From contig DASXAQ010000104.1 in assembly GCA_036406615.1 (NCBI GenBank), positions 1 through 18,095 of the forward strand: DNA of 18,095 nucleotides. Direction: 5' to 3'. Positions 1 to 6,077 of the stretch are shown one piece after another. The stretch's first letter is position 1; each line of letters begins with the position of its first letter. The stretch comes from DASXAQ01 sp036406615. GTDB taxonomy: Bacteria; Actinomycetota; UBA4738. Under the pieces are notes generated by a model. It was not told the origin of the DNA and did no database searches. It saw nothing but the letters and a program-made list of their open reading frames with translations. The translations under genes were made by a program, and so were the position numbers.

Positions 1-171
1 GTTGCGAAGGCTCGCCTCCGCCGCCCGGTTCTCGGCGCGCTGACGCGCTCCGAGGAAGGTCGGGAGGGCGATGGCGATCAGGATGCCGATGATCAGAACG
101 ACCACCATCAGCTCGATGAGGGTGAATCCCTCCTCCTCGTCGCTGAAGCGGCGAATGAGGGAATGCGTCAT
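1..171 (-). CDS. Type IV prepilin / pseudopilin N-terminus (partial, runs off left edge)
   Basis: The first 57 residues of a type IV pilin-like protein are seen; the rest lies beyond base 1. The N-terminus reads MTHSLIRRFSDEEEG followed by FTLIELMVVV. This is a class III signal peptide: a short charged leader ending in Gly15, the prepilin peptidase cleavage site, then Phe at mature position 1 and the conserved Glu at mature position 5. A hydrophobic helix follows (about residues 16-40) and ends with PTFLGARQRAENRAA, typical of major pilins and type II secretion pseudopilins. The ATG is preceded by the purine-rich GAGGGGGTGA at 190-181 on the minus strand. The protein should be processed by a prepilin peptidase and assembled into a pilus or pseudopilus on the outer face of the membrane. 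The neighbouring signal peptidase I is a different enzyme and would not process it. Pilin versus pseudopilin cannot be settled without the C-terminus. Confidence 0.9.
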   Translation of the reverse strand, partial: MTHSLIRRFSDEEEGFTLIELMVVVLIIGILIAIALPTFLGARQRAENRAAEASLRN

Positions 172-343
172 CTTCTGTTCTCACCCCCTCTCGATGTTGG
201 GGGACGCTCTTCGTCGAATTGGGGATCGGTCTCGCGCGCGGAATCCTTGACCGGCATGTGATGCAGGCACGATCCATAAGGACGACTTGTGGTGCCGGCG
301 GGGGGCCGGAACGCACTCGTCCGCACTGAGCGCGCTCGTCCCC
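172..343. other. Divergent intergenic region between prepilin and lepB
   Basis: This gap carries the prepilin ribosome site (190-181, minus strand). A small GC hairpin is at 295-309 (CCGGC / GCCGG with a five-G loop). TTGACC at 247-252 resembles a -35 box but has no -10 at the right distance. I see no gene or RNA in it. Confidence 0.4.
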
Positions 344-355
344 TACCATTGGACG
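344..355 (+). promoter_or_regulatory. Candidate -10 box for leaderless transcription of lepB
   Basis: TACCAT (344-349) fits the actinobacterial TANNNT -10 pattern. It is followed by exactly six bases and then the ATG at 356, so transcription would begin at or within a base or two of the start codon. No Shine-Dalgarno-like sequence precedes this ATG, which agrees with a leaderless message. No convincing -35 box is visible. Confidence 0.5.
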
Positions 356-1069
356 ATGCGCCGCGAACCGACGGCCGCCCCCGCGGCCATCACCCCCACC
401 GAGCAGCGCGCCGATCAGCCCTCGAAGAACGGCAAGCCCAGGTCGAAGGGAAGCTTCCTGCGCGAGCTCCCGGTGCTGATCGTGCTCGCGTTGGTGCTGG
501 CCCTGCTGATCAAGACCTTCCTGGTCCAGGCCTTCTACATCCCCTCGGCCTCGATGGAGCCGACGCTGAACGGCCCCGGCGACCGGGTACTGGTGAACCG
601 CATCGTCTACCGCTTCCACCCGCCCCGCCGAGGCGACATCATCGTGTTCTCGGATCCCCACGCGCCGCCCGTGCACCGAAACCCCGTCGAGGCCGCCGCG
701 CACTGGATGACCTCCGGGCTCGGGTTCTCCCGAGGGTCCCCGACGGACTACATCAAGCGCGTGATCGGGCTGCCGGGCGAGACAGTCGAGGTTCGAAACG
801 GCATCGTGTTCATCGACGGGCGGCCGCTGCAGCCCGAGCCGTACGTCAGCCCCGTCCGCGACCACAGCGACTGGGGGCCCGACCAGGTGCCGCCGGGGGA
901 GCTGTTCGTGATGGGCGACAACCGAACCGACTCCGACGACTCGCGGGGCACGCTCGGGTTCATCCCCATCAAGGACGTCATCGGGCGGGCGTTCGTCATC
1001 ATCTGGCCGCCGGGACGATGGCGCTGGCTGTCGACGCCGAGCTACACGTCGCCGCCACCTTCGAGCTGA
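356..1069 (+). CDS. lepB: Signal peptidase I
   Basis: This is the membrane-anchored serine protease that removes signal peptides from secreted preproteins, 237 residues from the chosen start. A basic, disordered N-terminus (1-38) leads to one membrane helix (about 39-58, LPVLIVLALVLALLIKTFLV). The catalytic domain is extracytoplasmic. The nucleophile is Ser66 in YIPSASMEPTL and the general base is Lys134 in DYIKRVIGLPGE. The box E signature is VMGDNRTDSDDSR (185-197). An insertion with VHRNPVEAAAHWM (about 106-118) lies between the catalytic boxes. The reading frame is open upstream to a TTG at 287, but those 23 residues have no family resemblance. The ATG at 356 sits one leaderless spacing behind a TANNNT box. 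A downstream membrane-protein gene follows after 46 bp. Its divergence from a pilin gene may only reflect a shared envelope theme. Confidence 0.95.
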   Translation: MRREPTAAPAAITPTEQRADQPSKNGKPRSKGSFLRELPVLIVLALVLALLIKTFLVQAFYIPSASMEPTLNGPGDRVLVNRIVYRFHPPRRGDIIVFSDPHAPPVHRNPVEAAAHWMTSGLGFSRGSPTDYIKRVIGLPGETVEVRNGIVFIDGRPLQPEPYVSPVRDHSDWGPDQVPPGELFVMGDNRTDSDDSRGTLGFIPIKDVIGRAFVIIWPPGRWRWLSTPSYTSPPPSS

Positions 1070-1115
1070 GGCGCGGGCCGAAGGGGTCGGCGTTGCCGGC
1101 GGGGAGGGGGTCGGG

Positions 1116-2264
1116 ATGATCGCCGTTCGCGTGCTGGTGTTCGTCGTCGGCGCCCTGCTGGTGATCGCGACCGTGGCCTCCGCGGTCCGCACGGTCATCC
1201 TGCCGCGCGGCGTTCCCGCGCGCATCGCGCGCGTCGTGTTCGTCGCGATGCGCGCGCTGTTTCGTCTGCGCGCCAGGCCTTCTTCGACCTACGAACGTCG
1301 CGACCGCATCATGGCGTTGTACGCGCCGCTCAGCCTGCTGGCGTTGCTCCTGACGTGGGTCGTGCTGGCGATGGCGGGCTTCACGCTCATGTTCTGGGCC
1401 CTCGGCGCGCGCACCTGGGCGAGCGCGTTCGAGGTGTCGGGGTCGTCGCTGCTGACGCTGGGGTTCGTGAACCCGGGCGGCATCGCCGGGCACGCGCTCG
1501 CGTTCGTCGAGGCCGGGCTCGGCCTGGTGCTGCTGGCCATGATGATCACGTACCTGCCGAGCATCTACCAGGGGTTCTCGCGGCGGGAAGCGCTGGTGAC
1601 GGCGCTGGAGGTCCGGGCGGGGAGCCCCCCGTCCGGCGTCCGCCTGGTCGAGTTCTTCCACGTGATGGAGTACCTGGACCGGCTCACCGAGTTCTGGGCG
1701 CAGTGGGAGAACTGGTTCGCCGACGTCGAGGAGACCCACACGTCGTTCGGCTCGCTCGCGTTCTTCCGTTCGCCGCAGCCGGAACACTCCTGGGTGACGG
1801 CGGCCGGCGCGGTCCTTGACGGCGCGTCGCTGATGACCTCGGTGGTGGACACCGACCGGCAGGCGCAGGCCGAGTTCACGATCCGCGCGGGATACCTGTC
1901 GCTTCGGCGGATCGCAACCTTCTTCGACATCCCGTTCGAACCCGACCCGCACTTCCCGGATCACCCCATCACGATCGCGCGGGCGGAGTTCGACGAGGCG
2001 TGGGTCAGGCTCGAGGCCTCGGGCGTGCCGATGAAGCCGGATCGCGAGCGGGCGTGGCAGGACTTCGCCGGGTGGCGGGTCAACTACGACACGGTGCTCG
2101 TGGCGCTCGCGACGCTGACGATGGCGCCGTACGCTCCGTGGTCGTCGGACCGCGGCCTTCGCGACTGGCGCCCGCCCGTCATCGTCGGGTGGCGTCGCCC
2201 CCGGCGGGCCAACGACGCGATCGGGCGCATGCTCGACCGGGAGCCCGGCGCGCCCTCCGCCTGA
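1116..2264 (+). CDS. Membrane protein with K+-channel-like pore motif, function unknown
   Basis: The protein has 382 residues. Predicted membrane helices are at about 3-23, 67-95 and 122-148. Between the last two is a short amphipathic segment ending in SGSSLLTLGFVNP (108-120). The TM-pore loop-TM order and TLGF tetrad resemble two-TM potassium channels, whose filter is TVGYGD, but the GYG signature itself is absent. The rest (about 150-382) is a soluble, probably cytoplasmic domain with many Trp and acidic residues and no motif I recognise. The start is supported by a strong Shine-Dalgarno (GGGAGGGGG, 1101-1109) six bases before the ATG. It lies 46 bp behind lepB on the same strand and may be co-transcribed. 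Ion conduction is inferred from topology only; a channel-fold protein with another role is equally possible. Confidence 0.6.
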   Translation: MIAVRVLVFVVGALLVIATVASAVRTVILPRGVPARIARVVFVAMRALFRLRARPSSTYERRDRIMALYAPLSLLALLLTWVVLAMAGFTLMFWALGARTWASAFEVSGSSLLTLGFVNPGGIAGHALAFVEAGLGLVLLAMMITYLPSIYQGFSRREALVTALEVRAGSPPSGVRLVEFFHVMEYLDRLTEFWAQWENWFADVEETHTSFGSLAFFRSPQPEHSWVTAAGAVLDGASLMTSVVDTDRQAQAEFTIRAGYLSLRRIATFFDIPFEPDPHFPDHPITIARAEFDEAWVRLEASGVPMKPDRERAWQDFAGWRVNYDTVLVALATLTMAPYAPWSSDRGLRDWRPPVIVGWRRPRRANDAIGRMLDREPGAPSA

Positions 2265-2301
2265 CCGTCCGGCACCGGTACGCGTGACGCTCCGCCACCC
2301 G

Positions 2302-2330
2302 GTCCGCCTTGTGCTTTTCGGGCGGCGGAC
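2302..2330 (+). other. Inverted repeat in the gap before the ligase gene
   Basis: GTCCGCC (2302-2308) and GGCGGAC (2324-2330) form a perfect 7-bp stem around a 15-base loop. There is no run of T after it, so it is not a standard intrinsic terminator. It could attenuate transcription from the upstream gene, or act as an operator because it overlaps the candidate promoter at 2309-2337. Confidence 0.35.
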
Positions 2331-2337
2331 GTACAAA
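2309..2337 (+). promoter_or_regulatory. Weak candidate promoter for the acyl-CoA synthetase gene
   Basis: TTGTGC (2309-2314) and TACAAA (2332-2337) are separated by 17 bases, the standard -35/-10 spacing. Both match the consensus only partly. A transcript from here would have a leader of about 30 bases ending in the Shine-Dalgarno AGGGGG (2363-2368), four bases before the ATG at 2373. Confidence 0.3.
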
Positions 2338-2372
2338 CGGGATCGCCCACCACACAGCGAACAGGGGGATCG

Positions 2373-3959
2373 ATGACAGTCTTTGAGAGCCCGTTCGGAT
2401 CGGTCCCCGTGCCCGACGTCGCGCTCACCCCGTTCGTGTTCGAGCGGGCGCGCGCGCTCGGCGACAAGCCGGCGTTCGTCGACGCACCGACCGGCCGCGC
2501 CCTCACGTTCCGACAGACCGACGACATGGTTCGGGCCGTAGCCGCCGGACTGGCCGCGCGCGGGTTCGGCAAGGGTGACGTGCTCGGGCTCCTGCTGCCG
2601 AACCTGCCGGAGTACCCGGTCGCGTTCCACGCCGCGGCGCTGCTCGGGGGCATCGCCACCACGGTCAACCCGCTGTATACGGCCGACGAGCTCGCTCACC
2701 AGCTGAGCGACGCCGGCGCGAAGTTCCTCCTGACGATCCCGCAGTTCGTGGCGACCGCATCCGAAGCGGCCGGGCGCTCGACGGTGAAGGAGGTCTTCGT
2801 CCTGGGCGAGGCGGAGGGAGCGACGCCCTTCGCGTCGCTGCTGGAGCCGGACGGGTCGGTGCCGGAAGTGGACATCGATCCCCGCGAGGACGTCGTCGTG
2901 CTGCCGTACTCGAGCGGCACGACCGGCCTGTCGAAGGGCGTGATGCTCACGCACCACAACATCGTGGCGAACCTGCTCCAGATCGCCGCCGCCCTCACGG
3001 TCGGCGAGGACGACGTCGTGATCGGCGTGCTCCCGTTCTTCCACATCTACGGGCAGACGGTGATCATGAACGCGAGCTTTCGGGCAGGCGCGACCACGGT
3101 CACGATGCCACGGTTCGACCTCGAGCAGTTCTGCCGGGTGATCCAGGACCACCGCGTGACGTGGGCGTTCCTGGTCCCGCCCATCGTGCTCGCGCTGGCC
3201 AAGCACCCGGTGATCGACGCCTACGACCTGTCGAGCCTGCGGGTCGTGTTCTGCGGCGCGGCGCCGCTCAGCGGCGACCTGGCGGAGGCGGCCGCGACGC
3301 GAATCGGCTGCCAGGTGCGCCAGGGGTACGGTCTGACGGAGACCAGCCCGGTCACGCACTCGATCGGGAGATCGAACAAGCCCGGCTCCATCGGGCCGCT
3401 GCTACCCGACACCGAGGGCAAGGTGATGGACACCGCGGACGGGCGCGAGCTCGGGCCGGACGCCGACGGCGAGATCTGGGTGCGCGGGCCGCAGGTCATG
3501 AAGGGATACCTGAACAACCCCGAGGCCACCGCCAGCACGATCGACGCCGAGGGCTGGCTGCACACCGGCGACATCGGGCACGCGGACGACGATGGCTACT
3601 TCTACGTGGTGGACCGCGTGAAGGAGCTCATCAAGTACAAGGGCTTGCAGGTCCCGCCCGCCGAGCTCGAGGCGGTGCTGGTGAGGCACCCATCGGTCGC
3701 CGACGCTGCGGTCATCCCGGTGCCGGACGAAGAGGCGGGCGAGGTGCCGAAGGCGTTCGTCGTGCTGCGCCAGGGCGCCGAGGCGACGCCCGACGAGATC
3801 ATGGCGTACGTCGCGAAGCATGTGGCCCCGCACAAGAAGGTGCGCCGGCTCGAGTTCGTCGACGAGATCCCCAAGTCGCTGTCTGGCAAGATCCTGCGCC
3901 GCGTCCTGGTCGACCGGGAACGGGAGCTCGCGCGTCAGGGCGACGCGGCGCCGGCGTAA
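2373..3959 (+). CDS. Acyl-CoA synthetase, 4-coumarate-CoA ligase-like (ANL superfamily)
   Basis: This 528-residue adenylate-forming enzyme activates a carboxylic acid as acyl-AMP and transfers it to CoA. The ANL core motifs are present in order. They are the A3 phosphate-binding loop LPYSSGTTGLSKG (177-189), FFHIYGQ (222-228), the A5 motif GYGLTETSP (318-326), GEIWVRG (366-372), the A7 motif HTGD with Asp400, the hinge VVDRVKELIKYKG (412-424), and A10 IPKSLSGKILRRVL with the catalytic Lys506. Length and motif wording match the plant 4CL / bacterial long-chain and aryl acyl-CoA ligase group. The true acid (phenylpropanoid, benzoate-type or fatty acid) cannot be told from sequence by eye. The ATG has a good ribosome site (AGGGGG, 2363-2368). 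The gene converges on larC with only six bases between the stop codons and no terminator in between. Confidence 0.9.
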   Translation: MTVFESPFGSVPVPDVALTPFVFERARALGDKPAFVDAPTGRALTFRQTDDMVRAVAAGLAARGFGKGDVLGLLLPNLPEYPVAFHAAALLGGIATTVNPLYTADELAHQLSDAGAKFLLTIPQFVATASEAAGRSTVKEVFVLGEAEGATPFASLLEPDGSVPEVDIDPREDVVVLPYSSGTTGLSKGVMLTHHNIVANLLQIAAALTVGEDDVVIGVLPFFHIYGQTVIMNASFRAGATTVTMPRFDLEQFCRVIQDHRVTWAFLVPPIVLALAKHPVIDAYDLSSLRVVFCGAAPLSGDLAEAAATRIGCQVRQGYGLTETSPVTHSIGRSNKPGSIGPLLPDTEGKVMDTADGRELGPDADGEIWVRGPQVMKGYLNNPEATASTIDAEGWLHTGDIGHADDDGYFYVVDRVKELIKYKGLQVPPAELEAVLVRHPSVADAAVIPVPDEEAGEVPKAFVVLRQGAEATPDEIMAYVAKHVAPHKKVRRLEFVDEIPKSLSGKILRRVLVDRERELARQGDAAPA

Positions 3960-3965
3960 CCGGGC

Positions 3966-4970
3966 TCAGTCCGCCGGCGCGCGGCGCACTGGCGAGATCA
4001 GCACCTCGGTCGCGCCCGGCGCGGCCCGCATGCACGCGACCACCGACGCGCTTGCGGGCGACGGCGCGACCGCGCAGACGGTCGTGACCATTCCGCCGAG
4101 TTCGATGGCCGGGGCTGCCCACGCCCGCGAGGCGCCGGCCGCGCGCAGCGCGTCCAGGTGAGCGGCCACCGTCGAGCTCTGCGGGTCCGTGCCCCGAAGG
4201 GTCGTCTGGATCAGCGCGTCGCCGTCGGGATCCGTCGTCGCCCCCGCTGCCGTCCGATGTTCGTCGCCGATCACCACGCGCAGCAGGTTCGGGTAGTCCG
4301 GGCGCGACGGGCCCGCGCCGTAGCCGATCGCCTCCGCCCGGATCGCCGGCTGGTCGCCGAAATCCTCGGCGAGGGACGCGACGATCGCCGCGCCCGTCGG
4401 CGTCGCGAGCTCCACGGGGATCCCGCGCGAGTACGTGGGCACGCCCTGCAGGATCTCCATGACCAGCGGCGAGGGGACCGGCATCAGCCCGTGGTCGGTG
4501 CGTGCCATGCCCACGCCGATGGGCAGGGGCGAGGCGACCACCCGGTCGATGCCGAGCAGGTCGATGGCCAGCGTGCACCCGAGCACGTCCACGATGGTGT
4601 CGTCGCCGGCGGCGTCGTGAAACGTCGCGACCTCGGGCTCGCGGTTGTGGACCTTCGCGTCGGCCGAGGCCATGCGATGGAAGATCCGTTGCGCGTTCCA
4701 GCGCGCGCGCTCGGGCAGGTCGGCCTCGTCCAGCATCGAACGGATGCTGGCGAACGTCCGGATGACGCCTTCGGGCACCACCTTCACGTGCACGCGCGTC
4801 GCGGCCGTCCCGTTCACGTCGACCTCCTCGCGGTCCAGGACGAACCCGATGGTGGGCAGCCGGTCGAGTGCCGCGCCGATCCGGTCGAGGTCCGCGCCCG
4901 CGTGCACGAGCGCGGACAGCGCCATGTTGCCCGAGATGCCTGAGAAGCAGTCGAAATAGGCCAGGCGCAT
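3966..4970 (-). CDS. larC: LarC-family nickel-pincer cofactor protein, divergent C-terminus
   Basis: In characterised systems LarC inserts nickel into the pyridinium bis-thiocarboxylate mononucleotide to finish the nickel-pincer cofactor of lactate racemase and its relatives. Hallmarks are MRLAYFDCFSGISGNM at the start (families usually have SGDM; Asn15 replaces Asp), VATFHDAAGDDTIVDVLG (114-131), SPLPIGVGMARTDHGLMPVPSP (147-168), ELATPTGAAI (187-196) and IGYGAG...PNLLRV (215-231). The C-terminal LarC2-like part (about 250-334) is recognisable only in outline. The usual NIDD and MKKGRP motifs read RGTD and LGG, and the protein stops at 334 residues against roughly 390-420 in typical LarC. Longer upstream frames exist, but residue 1 is fixed by the conserved YFDCFSGISG start. 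No larA, larB or larE is in the window. Nickel insertion is therefore a family-based guess for this divergent member. Confidence 0.8.
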   Translation of the reverse strand: MRLAYFDCFSGISGNMALSALVHAGADLDRIGAALDRLPTIGFVLDREEVDVNGTAATRVHVKVVPEGVIRTFASIRSMLDEADLPERARWNAQRIFHRMASADAKVHNREPEVATFHDAAGDDTIVDVLGCTLAIDLLGIDRVVASPLPIGVGMARTDHGLMPVPSPLVMEILQGVPTYSRGIPVELATPTGAAIVASLAEDFGDQPAIRAEAIGYGAGPSRPDYPNLLRVVIGDEHRTAAGATTDPDGDALIQTTLRGTDPQSSTVAAHLDALRAAGASRAWAAPAIELGGMVTTVCAVAPSPASASVVACMRAAPGATEVLISPVRRAPAD

Positions 4971-4978
4971 GGGGCTGC

Positions 4979-4986
4979 ATCGTATA
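4979..4986 (-). promoter_or_regulatory. Candidate -10 for larC, overlapping the divergent + strand -10
   Basis: Read on the minus strand, 4986-4979 is TATACGAT, containing TACGAT (4984-4979), a TANNNT box. The larC ATG begins eight bases further on, so the message would be leaderless or nearly so. No Shine-Dalgarno is seen. The box shares bases 4983-4986 with the + strand TATACT, through a GTATAC palindrome. Confidence 0.45.
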
Positions 4987-4988
4987 CT
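4983..4988 (+). promoter_or_regulatory. Strong -10 box for the DUF4446-bactofilin-serS run
   Basis: TATACT matches the bacterial -10 consensus in five of six positions, rare in such GC-rich DNA. Transcription would start near 4995 and leave an untranslated leader of about 47 bases before the ATG at 5042. No good -35 match lies 16-18 bases upstream. Confidence 0.55.
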
Positions 4989-5001
4989 TTGCCCACAGCC
5001 C

Positions 5002-5032
5002 CCCACCAGGGTGGGCGTGCGAGGGAACGCCC
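5002..5032 (+). other. Two mutually exclusive hairpins in the DUF4446 leader
   Basis: Hairpin 1 pairs CCCAC (5002-5006) with GTGGG (5011-5015). Hairpin 2 pairs GGGCGT (5013-5018) with ACGCCC (5027-5032) and places GAGGGA (5021-5026), the only Shine-Dalgarno-like sequence, in its loop. Bases 5013-5015 are shared, so the two cannot form together. Whether either matters for regulation is unknown. Confidence 0.3.
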
Positions 5033-5041
5033 GTTTCGACC

Positions 5042-5533
5042 ATGACCCTTTCGAACAACGTCCTTTCCATTCTCGCCGTGATCGCCCTGGGGCTGTCGGT
5101 GCTGGCCGTCGCCATCGCGATGGCGGCGGGAGCGGGCCGGCGTCCACAAGAGGAGTCGCTGCCGCAGGGCGAGCGTCTCGAGATGCTGGCCGAGCGCCAC
5201 GCGCAGGCGATCAAGCGATTGGAGTCGGCGGTGCGCCAGTTGGCCGGCAGCGACAAGCGACTGTACGACCTGCTGCAGGGCGCGGTACGCAACGTCGGCG
5301 TCGTGCGCTTCGACGCGTTCGAGGACATGGGCGGGCGTCTGTCGTTTTCGGCCGCGCTGCTGGACGGTAACGGCGACGGCGTGGTGGTGACCTCGATCAA
5401 CGGTCGCCAGGACACGCGGTGCTATGCGAAGCAGATCCGCGGCGGCACCAGCTTGCACAATCTGTCGGACGAGGAGGAACAGGCCATCCGAGAAGCGCTC
5501 TCGGGCGGCCGGGAGCCGGTGGACGCGCGCTGA
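5042..5533 (+). CDS. DUF4446 family membrane-anchored protein
   Basis: The protein has 163 residues. An N-terminal membrane helix (about 6-29) is followed by a short linker and a helix likely to form a coiled coil (about 41-72, GERLEMLAERHAQAIKRL). The conserved domain reads VGVVRFDAFEDMGGRLSFSAALLD (85-108), VVVTSINGRQDTRCYAKQI (114-132) and ends with LSDEEEQAIREAL (141-153). This wording is characteristic of the DUF4446 family, whose biochemical role is not known. The ATG at 5042 was chosen because the hydrophobic helix begins directly after it; upstream extensions overlap the promoter. The gene is followed by a bactofilin gene after 15 bp and serS after that, in an apparent operon. A role near the cell envelope or cytoskeleton is plausible from the anchor and neighbour but unproven. 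Confidence 0.85.
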   Translation: MTLSNNVLSILAVIALGLSVLAVAIAMAAGAGRRPQEESLPQGERLEMLAERHAQAIKRLESAVRQLAGSDKRLYDLLQGAVRNVGVVRFDAFEDMGGRLSFSAALLDGNGDGVVVTSINGRQDTRCYAKQIRGGTSLHNLSDEEEQAIREALSGGREPVDAR

Positions 5534-5548
5534 CCGGGGAGGTGCGCC

Positions 5549-6040
5549 ATGTTCAGAAGGAACGAGGATGATCGAGACGGTCCCATCCAGCCGAAGGAGG
5601 TGCAGGTGAGCAACGGCGGATCGGAGGTCACGGTGGTCGGCCAGGGTGCTCGGCTGGAGGGCACCGTCGTGTCGGCGGGATCGCTCCGAGTCGACGGGCA
5701 GGTGAAGGGCAAGATCACCGCCGACGGCGACGTCACGCTGTCGCCGCAGAGCAAGGTGGAGGCCGACATCCACGCGACGAACGTGACGGTGGCCGGCACG
5801 TTCACGGGCAACATCGTGGCCAAGGGCCGCGCGGAGCTTGCGCGCGGCGGCCGCGTGATCGGCAACGTCACGTCGAAGACGCTGGTCGTGTCCGAGGGCG
5901 CGGTGTTCTCGGGCCAGTCGGTCATGGGCGAGCAGCCCGCCGCCGCGACGCAGCCGTCCGCCTCGGCCGCGGCCTCCGCGAAGCCCGCGCAGGCCGGCCA
6001 GCCGGCGGCGGCGAAGCCCGCCGAGACCGCTCGCGCATAG
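5549..6040 (+). CDS. Bactofilin (polymer-forming cytoskeletal protein)
   Basis: Bactofilins form nucleotide-independent filaments from a right-handed beta-helix and help position envelope machinery. This 163-residue protein has a short basic N-terminus (MFRRNEDD), a beta-helix of repeating hydrophobic/glycine rungs (about 27-127, including GTVVSAGSLRVDGQVKGKI and LARGGRVIGNVTSKTLVVSE), and an Ala/Pro/Lys-rich tail (128-163). The ATG at 5549 follows an excellent ribosome site (GGGGAGGTG, 5536-5544) and keeps the MFRR start, a form often seen in bactofilins, whose N-terminal tails bind membrane. A second site, AAGGAGGTG (5594-5602), lies three bases before an in-frame GTG (5606, Val20), so a shorter product without the basic tail is possible. 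It lies 15 bp after the DUF4446 gene and 34 bp before serS. Confidence 0.9.
   Translation: MFRRNEDDRDGPIQPKEVQVSNGGSEVTVVGQGARLEGTVVSAGSLRVDGQVKGKITADGDVTLSPQSKVEADIHATNVTVAGTFTGNIVAKGRAELARGGRVIGNVTSKTLVVSEGAVFSGQSVMGEQPAAATQPSASAAASAKPAQAGQPAAAKPAETARA
5594..5608 (+). promoter_or_regulatory. Internal ribosome-binding site and in-frame GTG within the bactofilin gene
   Basis: AAGGAGGTG (5594-5602) is a near-perfect Shine-Dalgarno. It stands three bases before GTG (5606-5608), which is codon 20 of the bactofilin frame. Initiation here would give a form lacking the first 19 residues with the beta-helix intact. Confidence 0.45.
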
Positions 6041-6061
6041 GCAGGGCAGCCGACACATAAG

Positions 6062-6077
6062 AGGAGGAGAGAACCTG
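6062..6077 (+). promoter_or_regulatory. Ribosome-binding site that fixes a CTG start for serS
   Basis: AGGAGGAGA (6062-6070) is a strong Shine-Dalgarno placed four bases before CTG (6075-6077). No ATG, GTG or TTG occurs in the serS frame near this site; the first is a GTG at 6195, 40 codons inside the gene. Confidence 0.75.

Noticed and set aside
287..355. Longer lepB start at TTG 287
   Set aside because: The extra 23 residues do not look like a signal peptidase N-terminus, and the ATG at 356 has a leaderless-type promoter directly upstream.
2302..2330. Intrinsic terminator behind the channel-like gene
   Set aside because: The stem is perfect but no T-run follows and it overlaps a possible promoter. 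It was listed only as an inverted repeat.
999..3359. Minus-strand open frame of 786 codons
   Set aside because: It lies opposite the membrane-protein and acyl-CoA synthetase genes, is dominated by Arg, His, Gln and Glu, and shows no family motif. It is a third-codon-position GC shadow.
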